A stretch of 57,313 nt of DNA, taken from NCBI GenBank assembly GCA_947584295.1, contig CANPWM010000004.1, positions 1 to 57,313 of the forward strand, read 5' to 3'. Both the position numbers and the translations under genes were made by a program. Of this stretch, positions 9,101-17,307 are shown piece by piece. Positions within the stretch are counted from its first letter, which is position 1; the number at the start of each line of letters is the position of its first letter. The DNA comes from an uncultured Oscillospiraceae bacterium (lineage in GTDB: Bacteria; Bacillota; Clostridia; Oscillospirales; Oscillospiraceae). Below the pieces are notes generated by a model. The model made no database searches. It was given only the letters and a program-made list of their open reading frames with translations, and was not told the origin of the DNA.

Positions 9101-10709
9101 CACCCCCGGCGTGACGCTGATCTCTCCCCCGCCCCACCATGACATCTACTCCATCGAGGATCTGGCGCAGCTCATTTACGACCTGAAATCCGCCAACCGT
9201 TACGCGGACATCGCCGTGAAGCTGGTGAGCGAGGCGGGCGTGGGCACCATCGCCGCGGGCGTGGCCAAGGCGGGCGCGCAGACGGTGCTGATCTCCGGCT
9301 ACGACGGCGGCACCGGCGCGGCCCCCAAGACCAGTATCCACGACGCGGGCCTGCCCTGGGAGCTGGGCGTGGCCGAGACGCACCAGACGCTTGTGCAAAA
9401 CGGCCTGCGCCGCCGCGTCCGCATCGAGGCCGACGGCAAGCTGATGACGGGCCGGGACGTGGCTATCGCCTGTATGCTGGGGGCGGAGGAATTCGGCTTC
9501 GCCACAGCGCCCTTAGTCACCCTGGGCTGTGTGATGATGCGCGTCTGCAACCTGGACACCTGCCCCATGGGCGTCGCCACCCAGAACCCGGAGCTGAGAA
9601 AACGCTTTTGCGGGAAGCCCGAATACGTGATGAATTTCATGCGTTTCGTGGCCCAGGAGCTGCGGGAGATCATGGCGAGCCTTGGCATACGCTCGGTCGA
9701 TGAGCTTGTGGGCCGCACGGATCTTTTGAAATTCCGTGAAAAGCAGGTCACCCACCGGGCGGCCAGCGTGGATATGTCCGCCGTGCTGGGCGGGGCCTAT
9801 TCCGTCCCCCAGCACTTTGAGCCGGAGGCCGTCTACGACTTTCAGCTGGAAAAGACCGTGGATCTGAGCAAGCTCCTCCCCGGCCTCGATCTCCAGAAGA
9901 AGTCGGGCCGCATCAGCGTGGAGGTGGGCAATACGGATCGGGCCTTCGGCACGATCTTAGGCTCTGAGATCACAAGGCTCTACAAAAACACACTGCCGGA
10001 GGACGCCTTTACGGTGGATTGCCGGGGCGCGGGCGGACAGTCCTTTGGGGCCTTTATCCCCAGGGGGCTGACGCTGAACCTGACAGGCGACTCCAACGAC
10101 TACTTCGGCAAGGGCCTCTCCGGCGGCAAGCTGACGGTGAAGCCCCCGGAGGGCGTGAAATACAGGGCCTGTGAGAACATCATCATCGGCAACGTGGCCC
10201 TATACGGCGCCACGGCGGGCAAGGCGTTCATCGCCGGGCTTGCCGGGGAACGCTTCGCCGTCCGCAACTCCGGCGCGTACGCCGTGGTGGAGGGCGTGGG
10301 CGACCACGGCTGTGAGTACATGACCGGCGGGCGCGTGGTGGTCCTTGGCCCCACGGGCAAGAACTTCGCGGCGGGTATGTCCGGCGGCATTGCCTACGTT
10401 TGGGACGGCAAGCGGGATCTCTACAAGCGGGTGAACAAGTCCATGGTGGAGCTGGAGCCGGTCACGGAGAAGCACGACATCGAGGAGCTGCGCGCGCTTA
10501 TCGAGGAGCATCTGAAGGCCACCGGCTCACAGCGCGCCAGGGAGATTTTGGACGATTTCAGCCGGAACATCGGACTCTTTAAGAAGATCATGCCCCGGGA
10601 CTACGACCGTATGCTCCGGGCCATCAGCCAGTTTGAGGAGCGCGGCATGAGCCACGAGGAGGCCGCCGAGGAGGCCTTTTACCTGATCACGAGAGGGGGC
10701 GCGCGGTAA
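6180..10709 (+). CDS. gltB: glutamate synthase (GOGAT) large subunit
   Basis: This protein of about 1509 residues transfers the amide of glutamine to 2-oxoglutarate, yielding two glutamates. The class II glutaminase domain starts at FEHDACGIG, where Cys22 should become the N-terminal nucleophile after propeptide removal. The central and FMN-binding synthase domains follow (GAMSYGSISQEAHE, GEGGLLPGGKV, ISGYDGGTGAAPKTS), then the iron-sulfur cysteines CVMMRVCNLDTCPMG near residue 1117, and a C-terminal glycine-rich beta-helix region. The ATG at 6180 is preferred to GTG 6171 because AAGGAT at 6165-6170 gives normal spacing. It overlaps gltD by one base (TAATG). Confidence 0.97.
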   Translation: MKDLNQQRKAGLYDPRFEHDACGIGAIVNLRGVKSHRTVDDALKIVERLEHRAGKDATGETGDGVGIMLQVSHSFFKKAAAKIGVELPGERDYGVGMFFFPRDIVKRSQAMRMLEIIAAKEGLELLGWRDVPVDPSILGKKALDCMPYIAQCFIKKPDSVERGLPFDRLLYVIRREFEQSNDNTYVLSLSSRTVVYKGMFLVHQLRRFYPDLQSPDYKSAIALVHSRFSTNTNPSWERAHPNRLILHNGEINTIRGNIDRMVAREETMHSEILDPYMDRILPVVNPSGSDSAMLDNTLEFLMMSGMDLPMAVMLLLPEPWRHSDAGESEKQDMYHYYATMMEPWDGPAAVLFSDGDRVGAVLDRNGLRPARYYVTDDDTLILSSEVGVADVDESRVREKGRLQPGRMLLADTLEKRIVTDEELKARYAASKPYGEWLDANLLKLRDLPIPNKKVPIHTQDQRDRLYKAFGYTYEDVRSIILPMARTGSEQTASMGTDIPLAVLSEKHQPLFSYFKQLFAQVTNPPIDAIREEIVTDTTVYVGSDGNLLEDKPENCRVLEIHNPILSGVDMLKIRSMSKPGFKVETVSILYYKNTPLERAVERLYIACDRAWRGGANIIILSDRGVDENHVAIPSLLAVSAMEQYLIRTKKRTAVSVILESGEPRDVHHFATLLGYGARAVYPYLAHECIAELIEKSMLDKDFYAAVDDYNAAVLHGIVKIASKMGISTIQSYQSAQIFEAVGIRQDVIDKYFTNTVSRVGGVGLEEIGEGVEYRHSHAFDPLGLGVDPTLDSTGTHSLRSGEDKEDHMYNPLTILTLQRATREGDYQLFKKYSELVDSDAVPHTLRGLLRFDYPEKGVDIDEVESVDSIVRRFKTGAMSYGSISQEAHECLAVAMNTLHGKSNSGEGGELPERLGTIRGSAIKQVASGRFGVTSEYLVSAQEIQIKMAQGAKPGEGGLLPGGKVYPWIAKTRYSTPGVTLISPPPHHDIYSIEDLAQLIYDLKSANRYADIAVKLVSEAGVGTIAAGVAKAGAQTVLISGYDGGTGAAPKTSIHDAGLPWELGVAETHQTLVQNGLRRRVRIEADGKLMTGRDVAIACMLGAEEFGFATAPLVTLGCVMMRVCNLDTCPMGVATQNPELRKRFCGKPEYVMNFMRFVAQELREIMASLGIRSVDELVGRTDLLKFREKQVTHRAASVDMSAVLGGAYSVPQHFEPEAVYDFQLEKTVDLSKLLPGLDLQKKSGRISVEVGNTDRAFGTILGSEITRLYKNTLPEDAFTVDCRGAGGQSFGAFIPRGLTLNLTGDSNDYFGKGLSGGKLTVKPPEGVKYRACENIIIGNVALYGATAGKAFIAGLAGERFAVRNSGAYAVVEGVGDHGCEYMTGGRVVVLGPTGKNFAAGMSGGIAYVWDGKRDLYKRVNKSMVELEPVTEKHDIEELRALIEEHLKATGSQRAREILDDFSRNIGLFKKIMPRDYDRMLRAISQFEERGMSHEEAAEEAFYLITRGGAR

Positions 10710-12184
10710 TGGGAAAGCCCACAGGATTTCTTGAATACGATCGGCGCGTCAACCCCTCCCAGTCCCCCGCCCAGCGGGTCAAGCACTGGAACGAGTTCCA
10801 CCCGCCTCTTGACCTTGCCCAGCGGCAGGAGCAGGCGGCCAGATGTATGGACTGCGGCGTTCCCTTCTGCCAGTCGGGTATCCGTCTGGGCGGCGGCTAT
10901 ACCGGCTGTCCCCTGCACAACATGGCCCCTGAGTGGAACGACCTTGTCTACCACGGCAATTTTGAGGAGGCGTACAAGCGCCTGCGCAAGACCAACAACT
11001 TCCCCGAGTTCACAGGCCGGGTCTGCCCGGCGCTCTGCGAGGCGGCGTGTACCTGCGGCCTCCACGGTGATCCTGTGACCGTCCGGGAGAACGAGCTTTT
11101 TGTGGTGGAGAAGGCCTACGAGCTGGGGGCCGTCAAGCCCCAGCCTCCGGCGGTGCGCACGGGCAAGCGCGTCGCCATCGTAGGCTCCGGCCCGGCGGGC
11201 CTGGCCGCGGCGGATCAGCTCAATCGCCGGGGCCACACCGTCACCGTCTTTGAGCGGGCCGACCGGGTTGGCGGACTGCTGATGTACGGGATCCCCAACA
11301 TGAAGCTGGAGAAATCCGTCATCGAGCGGCGGGTACAGATCATGAAGGACGAGGGCGTGGAGTTCAAAACCGGCGTGGACGTGGGACGGGACTTCCCGGC
11401 GGGGGGCCTGACCTCCGTTTTTGACGCGGTGATCCTGTGCTGTGGGGCCAAGAACCCCCGGGATCTGAAGATACCCGGCCGGGAGGCCAAGGGCGTACAT
11501 TTCGCCGTGGACTATCTGACCGCCGCCACAAAGAGCCTGCTGGATCCGAACCGCAGGACCGGCGGCATCAGCGCCAAGGATAAGCAGGTGGTGGTGGTCG
11601 GCGGCGGCGACACGGGCAACGACTGTGTGGGTACGGCGATCCGTCAGGGGTGTGCCGGGGTCGCGCAGCTTGAGATGATGCCCCGGCTCCCGGAGGCCCG
11701 GGCGGAGAACAACCCCTGGCCCGAATGGCCCCGGGTGGAGAAGACCGATTACGGCCAGCAGGAGGCCATCGCCCTCTTTGGACACGATCCCCGGCTCTAC
11801 CAGCGGACGGTGAAGGAGATCCTCGCCGATGAAAACGGCGCGGTGAATGAGCTTGTCACCGTGTCGCTGATGCCCCGGCTGGAGAACGGCAGGACGGTGA
11901 TGGTGCCTGTGGAGGGTTCCGAGGAGCGCCTCCCCTGCCAGCTTCTGCTGATCGCGGCGGGCTTTGTGGGCGCTGAGAGCTATATCGCGGAGTCCTTCGG
12001 CGTGGAGACGGACGCCCGTGGCAACATCGCCGCCTCCGGCGGGTACAAAACGTCCAATCCCAAGATATTCGCCGCCGGTGACGCCCGGCGGGGCCAGTCC
12101 CTGGTGGTACACGCCATTGCCGAGGGGCGCGGCGCGGCCATGGAGGTCGATGAATTTCTGATGGGGTATACGAACCTGATCTGA
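10709..12184 (+). CDS. gltD: glutamate synthase small subunit, NAD(P)H oxidoreductase
   Basis: This 491-residue partner of GltB passes electrons from NAD(P)H through FAD and iron-sulfur clusters to the large subunit. Cysteine-rich segments occur at the N-terminus (RCMDCGVPFCQSG, GCPLHNM, RVCPALCEAACTCGLHG). The FAD site is VAIVGSGPAGLAAADQL near residue 153, the NAD(P)H site is VVVVGGGDTGNDCVG near 294, and the C-terminal FAD motif is IFAAGDARRGQSLVVHAI. The length is standard for the family. The one-base stop-start overlap with gltB implies coupled translation and equal subunit supply. Confidence 0.96.
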   Translation: MGKPTGFLEYDRRVNPSQSPAQRVKHWNEFHPPLDLAQRQEQAARCMDCGVPFCQSGIRLGGGYTGCPLHNMAPEWNDLVYHGNFEEAYKRLRKTNNFPEFTGRVCPALCEAACTCGLHGDPVTVRENELFVVEKAYELGAVKPQPPAVRTGKRVAIVGSGPAGLAAADQLNRRGHTVTVFERADRVGGLLMYGIPNMKLEKSVIERRVQIMKDEGVEFKTGVDVGRDFPAGGLTSVFDAVILCCGAKNPRDLKIPGREAKGVHFAVDYLTAATKSLLDPNRRTGGISAKDKQVVVVGGGDTGNDCVGTAIRQGCAGVAQLEMMPRLPEARAENNPWPEWPRVEKTDYGQQEAIALFGHDPRLYQRTVKEILADENGAVNELVTVSLMPRLENGRTVMVPVEGSEERLPCQLLLIAAGFVGAESYIAESFGVETDARGNIAASGGYKTSNPKIFAAGDARRGQSLVVHAIAEGRGAAMEVDEFLMGYTNLI

Positions 12185-12216
12185 GATCGGTTCAGAATTT
12201 ATCTTTGTTAAATGAA

Positions 12217-12250
12217 GCGAGGGTGCTTTCGTTGAAGCGCCCTCGTTTTA
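12217..12250 (+). terminator. terminator after gltBD / in the amt leader
   Basis: CGAGGGTGCTT 12218-12228 pairs with AAGCGCCCTCG 12235-12245 around a six-base loop (TCGTTG), followed by TTTTATTTAT. It lies 33 bp after gltD and about 80 bp before amt. No convincing promoter was found between gltD and this hairpin, so it mainly looks like the gltBD terminator. Confidence 0.75.
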
Positions 12251-12328
12251 TTTATAGATCCAACCGGATCCCGCCGCAACGGTGAGACGGTCTTCGGCTG
12301 AAAAAAACATTTTCAGGAGGAAACAAAA

Positions 12329-14026
12329 ATGGATATGTCTGTATGGTACTTAGTGGGGGCTGTTCTGGTGTTCTTCATGCAGGGCGGCTTTGCCATGGTG
12401 GAGACGGGCCTGACCAGGGCCAAGAACGCCGGCAACATCATCATGAAGAACCTGATGGACTTCTGCATCGGCACTGTGGTGTTCTCCCTTTTGGGCTACG
12501 GCATCATGATGGGCGAACATGTGTTCTTCGGCCTCATCGGCAAGCCCAACTGGCAGCTCTTCACCGATTTTGACGGCGCTGACTGGCGCAGCTTCGTGTT
12601 CCAGCTTGTGTTCTGCGCCACCGCCGCCACCATCGTGTCCGGCTCCATGGCTGAGCGCACGAAGTTCTCGTCCTACTGCATCTACTCCGCCGTCATCTCC
12701 CTGGTCATCTACCCCATCGAGGCCGGTTGGGCCTGGGGCGGCGGCTGGCTCTCCAAGCTCCAGTTCATCGACTTTGCCGGTTCCGCCGTTATCCACATGG
12801 TGGGCGGCTGGACAGCCCTGATCGGCGCGGCTATCGTAGGCCCGCGTATCGGCAAATACACCAAGGACAAGGACGGGAAGACGAAGGTCAACGCCATTCC
12901 CGGCCACTCCATGACCCTGGCGGCCCTGGGCGTCTTTATGCTCTGGTTCGCCTGGTACGGCTTCAACGCGGCGGCCGCCGCTGATGTCACGGAGATGGCG
13001 CAGATCTTGGGTACCACCACCATCGCCCCCTCCGTGGCTACGGTGGTCTGCATGATCTACACCTGGCTGCGCACGGGCAAGCCCGACGTCTCCATGTGCC
13101 TGAACGCCTCCCTGGCGGGCCTTGTGGCCGTCACCGCCGGGTGCGCCAGCGTTGACGCCATCGGCGCCGCCGTCATCGGCGCGGTGTCCGGCGTGCTGGT
13201 GGTGGAGTCCGTGAACTTCATCGACCAGAAGGTGAAGATCGACGACCCCGTTGGCGCCTTCTCCGTCCACGGCGTCCACGGCCTGTGGGGCACCATCGCC
13301 GTCGGCCTTTTCGCCTGCAATGAGAAATACGGCACCAAGGGTCTTTTCTACGGCGGCGGCTTCCGTCAGCTGGGCGTGCAGTGCCTGGGCGTGGTGTGCA
13401 TCTTGGCCTGGACCATCGTCACCATGTTCCTGGTCTTTAAGATCATCGAAAAGACCAACGGCCTGCGCGTAAAGCCCGAGGAGGAGATCGAGGGCCTGGA
13501 CATCGCCGAGCATGGCCTGGTATCCGCCTATGCCGACTTTGTGACGCCTCAGAACCTCAGCGTCTACTCCCTGGGCGCCTCCACCATTCCCACGGAGGCG
13601 GTGGCCAAGGCCGATGGAAACGTCCCCGTGGAGGCCGCTGTACCCGTCTATGGCCGGAAGTCCGACTCCAAGCCCGGTGAGAAGATCAGCAAGGTTGAGA
13701 TCATCATGAACATGAACCGCTTCGAGCCGTTGAAGAACGCCCTGGAGGAGATCGGCGTCACCGGCATGACCGTCACCAACGTCATGGGCTGCGGCATCCA
13801 GAAGGGCCAGAGCCGCTATTACCGCGGCGTCCCCGTGGAGATCCAGCTTCTGCCCAAGGTGCAGGTGGATATCGTCGTCTCCAAGGTTCCCGTCAGCGAC
13901 GTTATCAACACCGCCCGGAAGGTACTCTACACCGGCAACATCGGCGACGGCAAGATCTTCGTCTTTGACGTGGAGAACGTGGTCAAGGTGCGCACCGGCC
14001 AGGAGGGCTACGACGCGCTCCAGTAA
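12329..14026 (+). CDS. amt: ammonium transporter fused to a PII signalling domain
   Basis: This is a 565-residue fusion. Residues 1 to about 385 form a complete Amt channel with about 11 membrane helices (start MDMSVWYLVGAVLVFFMQGG; GSMAERTKF; HMVGGWTALIGAAIVGPRIG; SVHGVHGLWGTIAVG). A linker with EEIEGLDIAEHG follows, and residues from about 451 form a GlnB/GlnK domain (MTVTNVMGCGIQKG, LLPKVQVDIVVSKVPV, GNIGDGKIFVF, KVRTGQEGYDAL). The T-loop reads YYRGVPVEIQ, so the tyrosine that is uridylylated in proteobacterial PII is not conserved. The fusion would place the PII gate permanently on the channel. GGAGG precedes the start. It completes the nitrogen block. Confidence 0.95.
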   Translation: MDMSVWYLVGAVLVFFMQGGFAMVETGLTRAKNAGNIIMKNLMDFCIGTVVFSLLGYGIMMGEHVFFGLIGKPNWQLFTDFDGADWRSFVFQLVFCATAATIVSGSMAERTKFSSYCIYSAVISLVIYPIEAGWAWGGGWLSKLQFIDFAGSAVIHMVGGWTALIGAAIVGPRIGKYTKDKDGKTKVNAIPGHSMTLAALGVFMLWFAWYGFNAAAAADVTEMAQILGTTTIAPSVATVVCMIYTWLRTGKPDVSMCLNASLAGLVAVTAGCASVDAIGAAVIGAVSGVLVVESVNFIDQKVKIDDPVGAFSVHGVHGLWGTIAVGLFACNEKYGTKGLFYGGGFRQLGVQCLGVVCILAWTIVTMFLVFKIIEKTNGLRVKPEEEIEGLDIAEHGLVSAYADFVTPQNLSVYSLGASTIPTEAVAKADGNVPVEAAVPVYGRKSDSKPGEKISKVEIIMNMNRFEPLKNALEEIGVTGMTVTNVMGCGIQKGQSRYYRGVPVEIQLLPKVQVDIVVSKVPVSDVINTARKVLYTGNIGDGKIFVFDVENVVKVRTGQEGYDALQ

Positions 14027-14059
14027 ACCCGCCTGTATTCTTCCCAATTTTCTCTGTAT

Positions 14060-14084
14060 GGGGGCCGGCATTTTGCCGGCCCCC
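14060..14084 (+). terminator. rho-independent hairpin after amt
   Basis: GGGGGCCGGCA pairs with TGCCGGCCCCC around a TTT loop, 33 bp after the amt stop. The following T content is modest (TGCTCTTGC). Confidence 0.65.
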
Positions 14085-14089
14085 TGCTC

Positions 14090-14118
14090 TTGCATTTGCG
14101 GCGCTTTCGCGGTACAAT
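14090..14118 (+). promoter_or_regulatory. promoter of the amidohydrolase-phosphatase pair
   Basis: TTGCAT at 14090-14095, a 17-nt spacer and TACAAT at 14113-14118, about 20 bp before the amidohydrolase start. Confidence 0.65.
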
Positions 14119-14137
14119 GGCGGTATGAGGTGATCCC

Positions 14138-14980
14138 ATGATTATCGACTTCCACACCCACACCTTCCCCGACGCGCTGGCCCCCCGGGCCGTGGCCGGA
14201 ATGGCCGCCGCGGCGGATATGATGCACTACTCCGACGGCACCGCGGCCGCCCTCCTGGCCTCTATGGCCCGGGCCGGTATCGACGCCGCCGTTCTGGCCC
14301 CGGTGGTCACAAAGCCCCATCAGACCGGGGACATCAACCGGGCCGCCGCGGAGGTCAACGCCGCCTTTCAGGGGCGCGGCCTCATCTCCCTGGGCGGCGT
14401 CCACCCGGACACGGAAGACCCGGAAAAGGTGCTGGAGGGCCTGGCCGCCCGGGGATTTCCCGGCATCAAGCTCCACCCGCTCTTTCAGGGCGTCCCCATC
14501 GACGACGAGCGCAACGTCCGCCTTGTGGAGATCGCCGCCGCCCTGGATATGATCGTCCTGATCCACGCCGGTTCCGACCCCAACTATCCCGGCCTGGACT
14601 ACGCCTCTCCCCGGCGGCTTCTGCGGCTTTTGGAGCGCGTTCCTCACAAGAAGATCATTCTGGCCCACATGGCGGGCTTCGCCGACTGGGACGAGGCCGA
14701 GGCCCTGTGGGGCGCGCCCTGCTATATTGACACCGCCGTGGCCCTGGGCCCCTGGCGGCGGCGGGACGGACAGCTCTCCCCCGCCCGCCCTATGGACGGC
14801 GATAGATTTGTGAGGGCCGTTCGGACCCACGGGGCGGAGCGGGTACTTTTCGGCTCGGACAGCCCCTGGTCCGACCAGGGCGAGTCCCTGAGCGCCCTTC
14901 GCGCCTCCGGCCTTTCTGACAGCGAGCTTTCCGCCATATTGGGCGGCAACGGGGCGAGGCTCCTGGGTTGGGAGGGGTAA
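14138..14980 (+). CDS. metal-dependent amidohydrolase (Amidohydro_2/TatD-like)
   Basis: This 280-residue TIM-barrel hydrolase has an N-terminal metal site IDFHTHTFPD. Further ligand-like motifs are GIKLHPLFQG near residue 110, VLIHAGSDPNYPG near 142, ILAHMAGF near 172, and the terminal aspartate in VLFGSDSPWSDQGES near 245. This pattern fits the decarboxylase/amidohydrolase group that acts on small carboxylated or amide substrates; the substrate cannot be told from sequence. It has its own promoter and is followed after one base by a histidine phosphatase gene, so the two are co-translated. Confidence 0.85.
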   Translation: MIIDFHTHTFPDALAPRAVAGMAAAADMMHYSDGTAAALLASMARAGIDAAVLAPVVTKPHQTGDINRAAAEVNAAFQGRGLISLGGVHPDTEDPEKVLEGLAARGFPGIKLHPLFQGVPIDDERNVRLVEIAAALDMIVLIHAGSDPNYPGLDYASPRRLLRLLERVPHKKIILAHMAGFADWDEAEALWGAPCYIDTAVALGPWRRRDGQLSPARPMDGDRFVRAVRTHGAERVLFGSDSPWSDQGESLSALRASGLSDSELSAILGGNGARLLGWEG

Positions 14981-14981
14981 G

Positions 14982-15575
14982 ATGCAAAGACTATATATCG
15001 TCCGCCACGGCGAGCCGGACTTCCCCGGCGGGGTATGGCTCTGCATCGGCTCCGGCACCGACCTGCCCCTGGCGCTCAGGGGCAGGGAGCAGGCCGCCGC
15101 CCTGCGGCCCTATTTTGAGGCCCGTCCCGTGGCCGCCCTCTGGGCCAGCCCCTTGAACCGGGCCGTGGAGACGGCGTCGCTGATGACCGGGGGGAAATAT
15201 ACGATCCATACCCATCGCGGCCTGCGGGAAGCCTACATCGGCGAGTGGGAGGGCCTGTCCCCGTCGGAGATACGCCAACGCTTTCCCGGCTCGTGGGAGA
15301 AACGGGAGGCCGATATGTCCATTCCCCCCGGCGGCGGGGAGGACTACGGCGCGGCGGGCGCGCGCTTTGAGGCCGCCCTGCGGGAGATTTTAGCCGCCGC
15401 CCATGGGGACGTGGCCGTGGCCGCCCACCAGGCCGTCACCTGCGGTTTTCTCTGCCGGCTCACCGGCACGCCCCTGTCCCGCTGGCCCGATTTCGCCCAC
15501 GACTACGCCACCGTGACGGAGCTTGCCTTTGAGAACGGCGCTTTTTCGCTTCTGAGCTTCGGGAACAGGACGTAA
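14982..15575 (+). CDS. histidine phosphatase superfamily protein
   Basis: This 197-residue protein opens with the phosphohistidine motif YIVRHGEPDF. It continues with the arginine-containing WASPLNRAVETASL motif near residue 60, the acidic REAYIGEWEGL near 85, and the second catalytic histidine in VAVAAHQAVTCGFLC near 145. This is the phosphoglycerate-mutase-like/CobC-like fold that hydrolyses phosphate monoesters. No cobalamin genes are nearby, so a specific alpha-ribazole phosphatase call is not justified. Its TAA stop is directly followed by the MITE-like element. Confidence 0.88.
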   Translation: MQRLYIVRHGEPDFPGGVWLCIGSGTDLPLALRGREQAAALRPYFEARPVAALWASPLNRAVETASLMTGGKYTIHTHRGLREAYIGEWEGLSPSEIRQRFPGSWEKREADMSIPPGGGEDYGAAGARFEAALREILAAAHGDVAVAAHQAVTCGFLCRLTGTPLSRWPDFAHDYATVTELAFENGAFSLLSFGNRT

Positions 15576-15734
15576 TACTAATATCTATTTAAAAGGAGAC
15601 ACCGAGCGGCGAGGATTTTTCGTGTCAGGCAAGGAAGATGCCACAGGGAATACTGTATGTATTCCCAAGGCGGCTGACGCAGCATGGCGCGAAAAAGACC
15701 GGCGCGAATGTCTTATTTTAATTAGATATTAGTA
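15576..15734 (+). mobile_element. MITE-like element with 19-bp terminal inverted repeats
   Basis: The 159-bp segment starts TACTAATATCTATTTAAAA (15576-15594) and ends with its inverse complement at 15716-15734 (18 of 19 positions match). TAA occurs directly outside both ends (15573-15575 and 15735-15737) and may be a target duplication; the left one is the phosphatase stop codon. Inside is a hairpin, GGGAATAC/GTATTCCC, and GC-rich sequence with partial dyad symmetry (TTTTCGTG against CGCGAAAA). There is no coding capacity. Transposition would need a transposase in trans. Confidence 0.75.
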
Positions 15735-15797
15735 TAAATCCCGCCTGTCCGAGACAGGCTCATGCTGACATCGTCAAATCTGAAGGAGGTAATTTTC

Positions 15798-16139
15798 ATG
15801 CCCTTTATTAACGCCAAGATCTCCCTGCCCCTGGACGGGGCCAAGAAGGAAGTCCTCAAGACCCGCTTTGGCAAGGCCGTGGCCCTGATCGGGAAGCCGG
15901 AGAGCTACCTGATGGTGGACATCGAGGGCGGACACGACCTGTGGTTCGCCGGAAAGAAGCTGGAAAAAGGCGCTTACGTCTCCGTCTCCGCCTTTGGCAG
16001 TCCCTCCAGGACAGGCTGCGCCAAAATGGCCGCCGAGCTGAACAAGATTTTAAACGAGGAGCTTGCCATTCCCGGCGACAGCATCTACATCACCTTCCAC
16101 CCGGTGGACACCTGGGCCTGGGACGGAAGTCTGTTCTGA
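15798..16139 (+). CDS. phenylpyruvate tautomerase/MIF-family protein
   Basis: This 113-residue protein begins MPFINAKISLPL. After removal of Met the N-terminal proline would be the catalytic base typical of the tautomerase/MIF superfamily. The length and the YLMVDIEGGHDLWFAG and PGDSIYITFHPVDTWAWDG segments fit the MIF subgroup. The ATG at 15798 is chosen over an upstream in-frame ATG at 15762 because AAGGAGG lies at 15784-15790 and Pro must follow Met. Its physiological substrate is unknown. It is monocistronic between the MITE and a terminator. Confidence 0.88.
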   Translation: MPFINAKISLPLDGAKKEVLKTRFGKAVALIGKPESYLMVDIEGGHDLWFAGKKLEKGAYVSVSAFGSPSRTGCAKMAAELNKILNEELAIPGDSIYITFHPVDTWAWDGSLF

Positions 16140-16158
16140 TGCGTTTATCCGCAAACTG

Positions 16159-16195
16159 TTCAGCCCATCCGGCAAAACCCGGATGGGCTGAATTT
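16159..16195 (+). terminator. rho-independent terminator
   Basis: TTCAGCCCATCCGG pairs perfectly with CCGGATGGGCTGAA around CAAAAC. It lies between the convergent tautomerase and anti-sigma genes and may serve both strands. Confidence 0.75.
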
Positions 16196-16218
16196 GCATG
16201 TGCCTGTCACCAAATACG

Positions 16219-17307
16219 TTATTGAAAGCTGACCGCCGCGCCGCCCACGGTGAGGCTCTCCACCTCCTCCGTCGGTATGGGCTTTGCGAAGCTCACCGTT
16301 CGAACAATCTCGTCATAGACGCCTCCCCACTGATCATCGGCCATCCAGCCCTCCGCCGCCGTAGGCTCCGAGCCGTCGCGGAGTGTTATGGATATCTGCC
16401 CCGCCGTGCCGCTTTTGCCCCGGAGGGTGACCCCGATATCCGAGAGGAACACGGACGCCTCGCCCACCGTCCCCTCTTTCAAGGGCAATGTTTCCACGTC
16501 GGAGACCAGCACCCAGCCCGTCTTACTGTTGATATTATTGAACATGGAGGTAAACGTGGAGGTATCAAGTGTGATCTCATGAGTGGTGTCTACGGTGTAC
16601 CCGGACCCGTCGGCAAAGACAAACTGCTCCCCCTGCTCGATTTCCGTCTTGTCCTCCATGGGGAATCTCTCGATGGGGATTCTCTCCGTCCCGAAGGCCC
16701 CGGTGTTGATGGAGACGCTCACCTGCGAAGGGCCGCCGCTGAATCCCGAATTTAAGATTCGGTATTCCAGCATCAGCGTCCCCGTGTCCCGGTCAAAGCC
16801 CAGGATCTCCGGCGGGTAGCCTACGCTCATCTCCACCCCCTCGCCGCTGTCGTAGAACATACAATAGCTGAGAGCGTTTCCTTTTGTCAAGTACAGCTTA
16901 CCCCCGCTTGCCACAACGTCGTTATAGACACTGCTCAACCGGTCGCCCTGGGTATCGCGCACCGCCACATGGACTACCGCAATGTACCCGTCGGTGAGCG
17001 CGGAGTCTATCCACGCCTCGACGCCGTCGTATACGGCCATGTTCTCCCCGCCGGGCTCCATATCCTGCTTGATCCCGCTGAAATCGCCCCACAGCCGCTC
17101 CCGCAGCTCCGGGCTGGCCGCCAGGGTGACACCCGTCAGCAGGCAGAAGCTCAGCGCCGCCGCCAGCGCGGCCCGCAGGGGCCGGAAGAACCCCCGGCGC
17201 GCCGGTGCCTTACGGCCGTCCTCCAATGCCGCGTCCAATATCCGCTCCCGGGCCTCCCCGGACAGCCTCAAGTCCGAAAACGCCCTCTCAAAAGCCTCGT
17301 TTTTCAC
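16219..17307 (-). CDS. membrane-anchored anti-sigma factor-like protein (DUF4179 type)
   Basis: This 362-residue protein has a short cytoplasmic N-terminus (MKNEAFERAFSDLRLSGEAR), one membrane helix at about 45-64 (LRAALAAALSFCLLTGVTLA) and a large extracellular, beta-rich domain. This layout, and the 4-bp overlap with an upstream sigma-factor gene, is that of clostridial anti-sigma factors. The N-terminal part would hold the sigma factor inactive until an extracellular signal acts on the outer domain (inference from family). No zinc-binding HxxxCxxC motif is seen. Confidence 0.8.
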   Translation of the reverse strand: MKNEAFERAFSDLRLSGEARERILDAALEDGRKAPARRGFFRPLRAALAAALSFCLLTGVTLAASPELRERLWGDFSGIKQDMEPGGENMAVYDGVEAWIDSALTDGYIAVVHVAVRDTQGDRLSSVYNDVVASGGKLYLTKGNALSYCMFYDSGEGVEMSVGYPPEILGFDRDTGTLMLEYRILNSGFSGGPSQVSVSINTGAFGTERIPIERFPMEDKTEIEQGEQFVFADGSGYTVDTTHEITLDTSTFTSMFNNINSKTGWVLVSDVETLPLKEGTVGEASVFLSDIGVTLRGKSGTAGQISITLRDGSEPTAAEGWMADDQWGGVYDEIVRTVSFAKPIPTEEVESLTVGGAAVSFQ

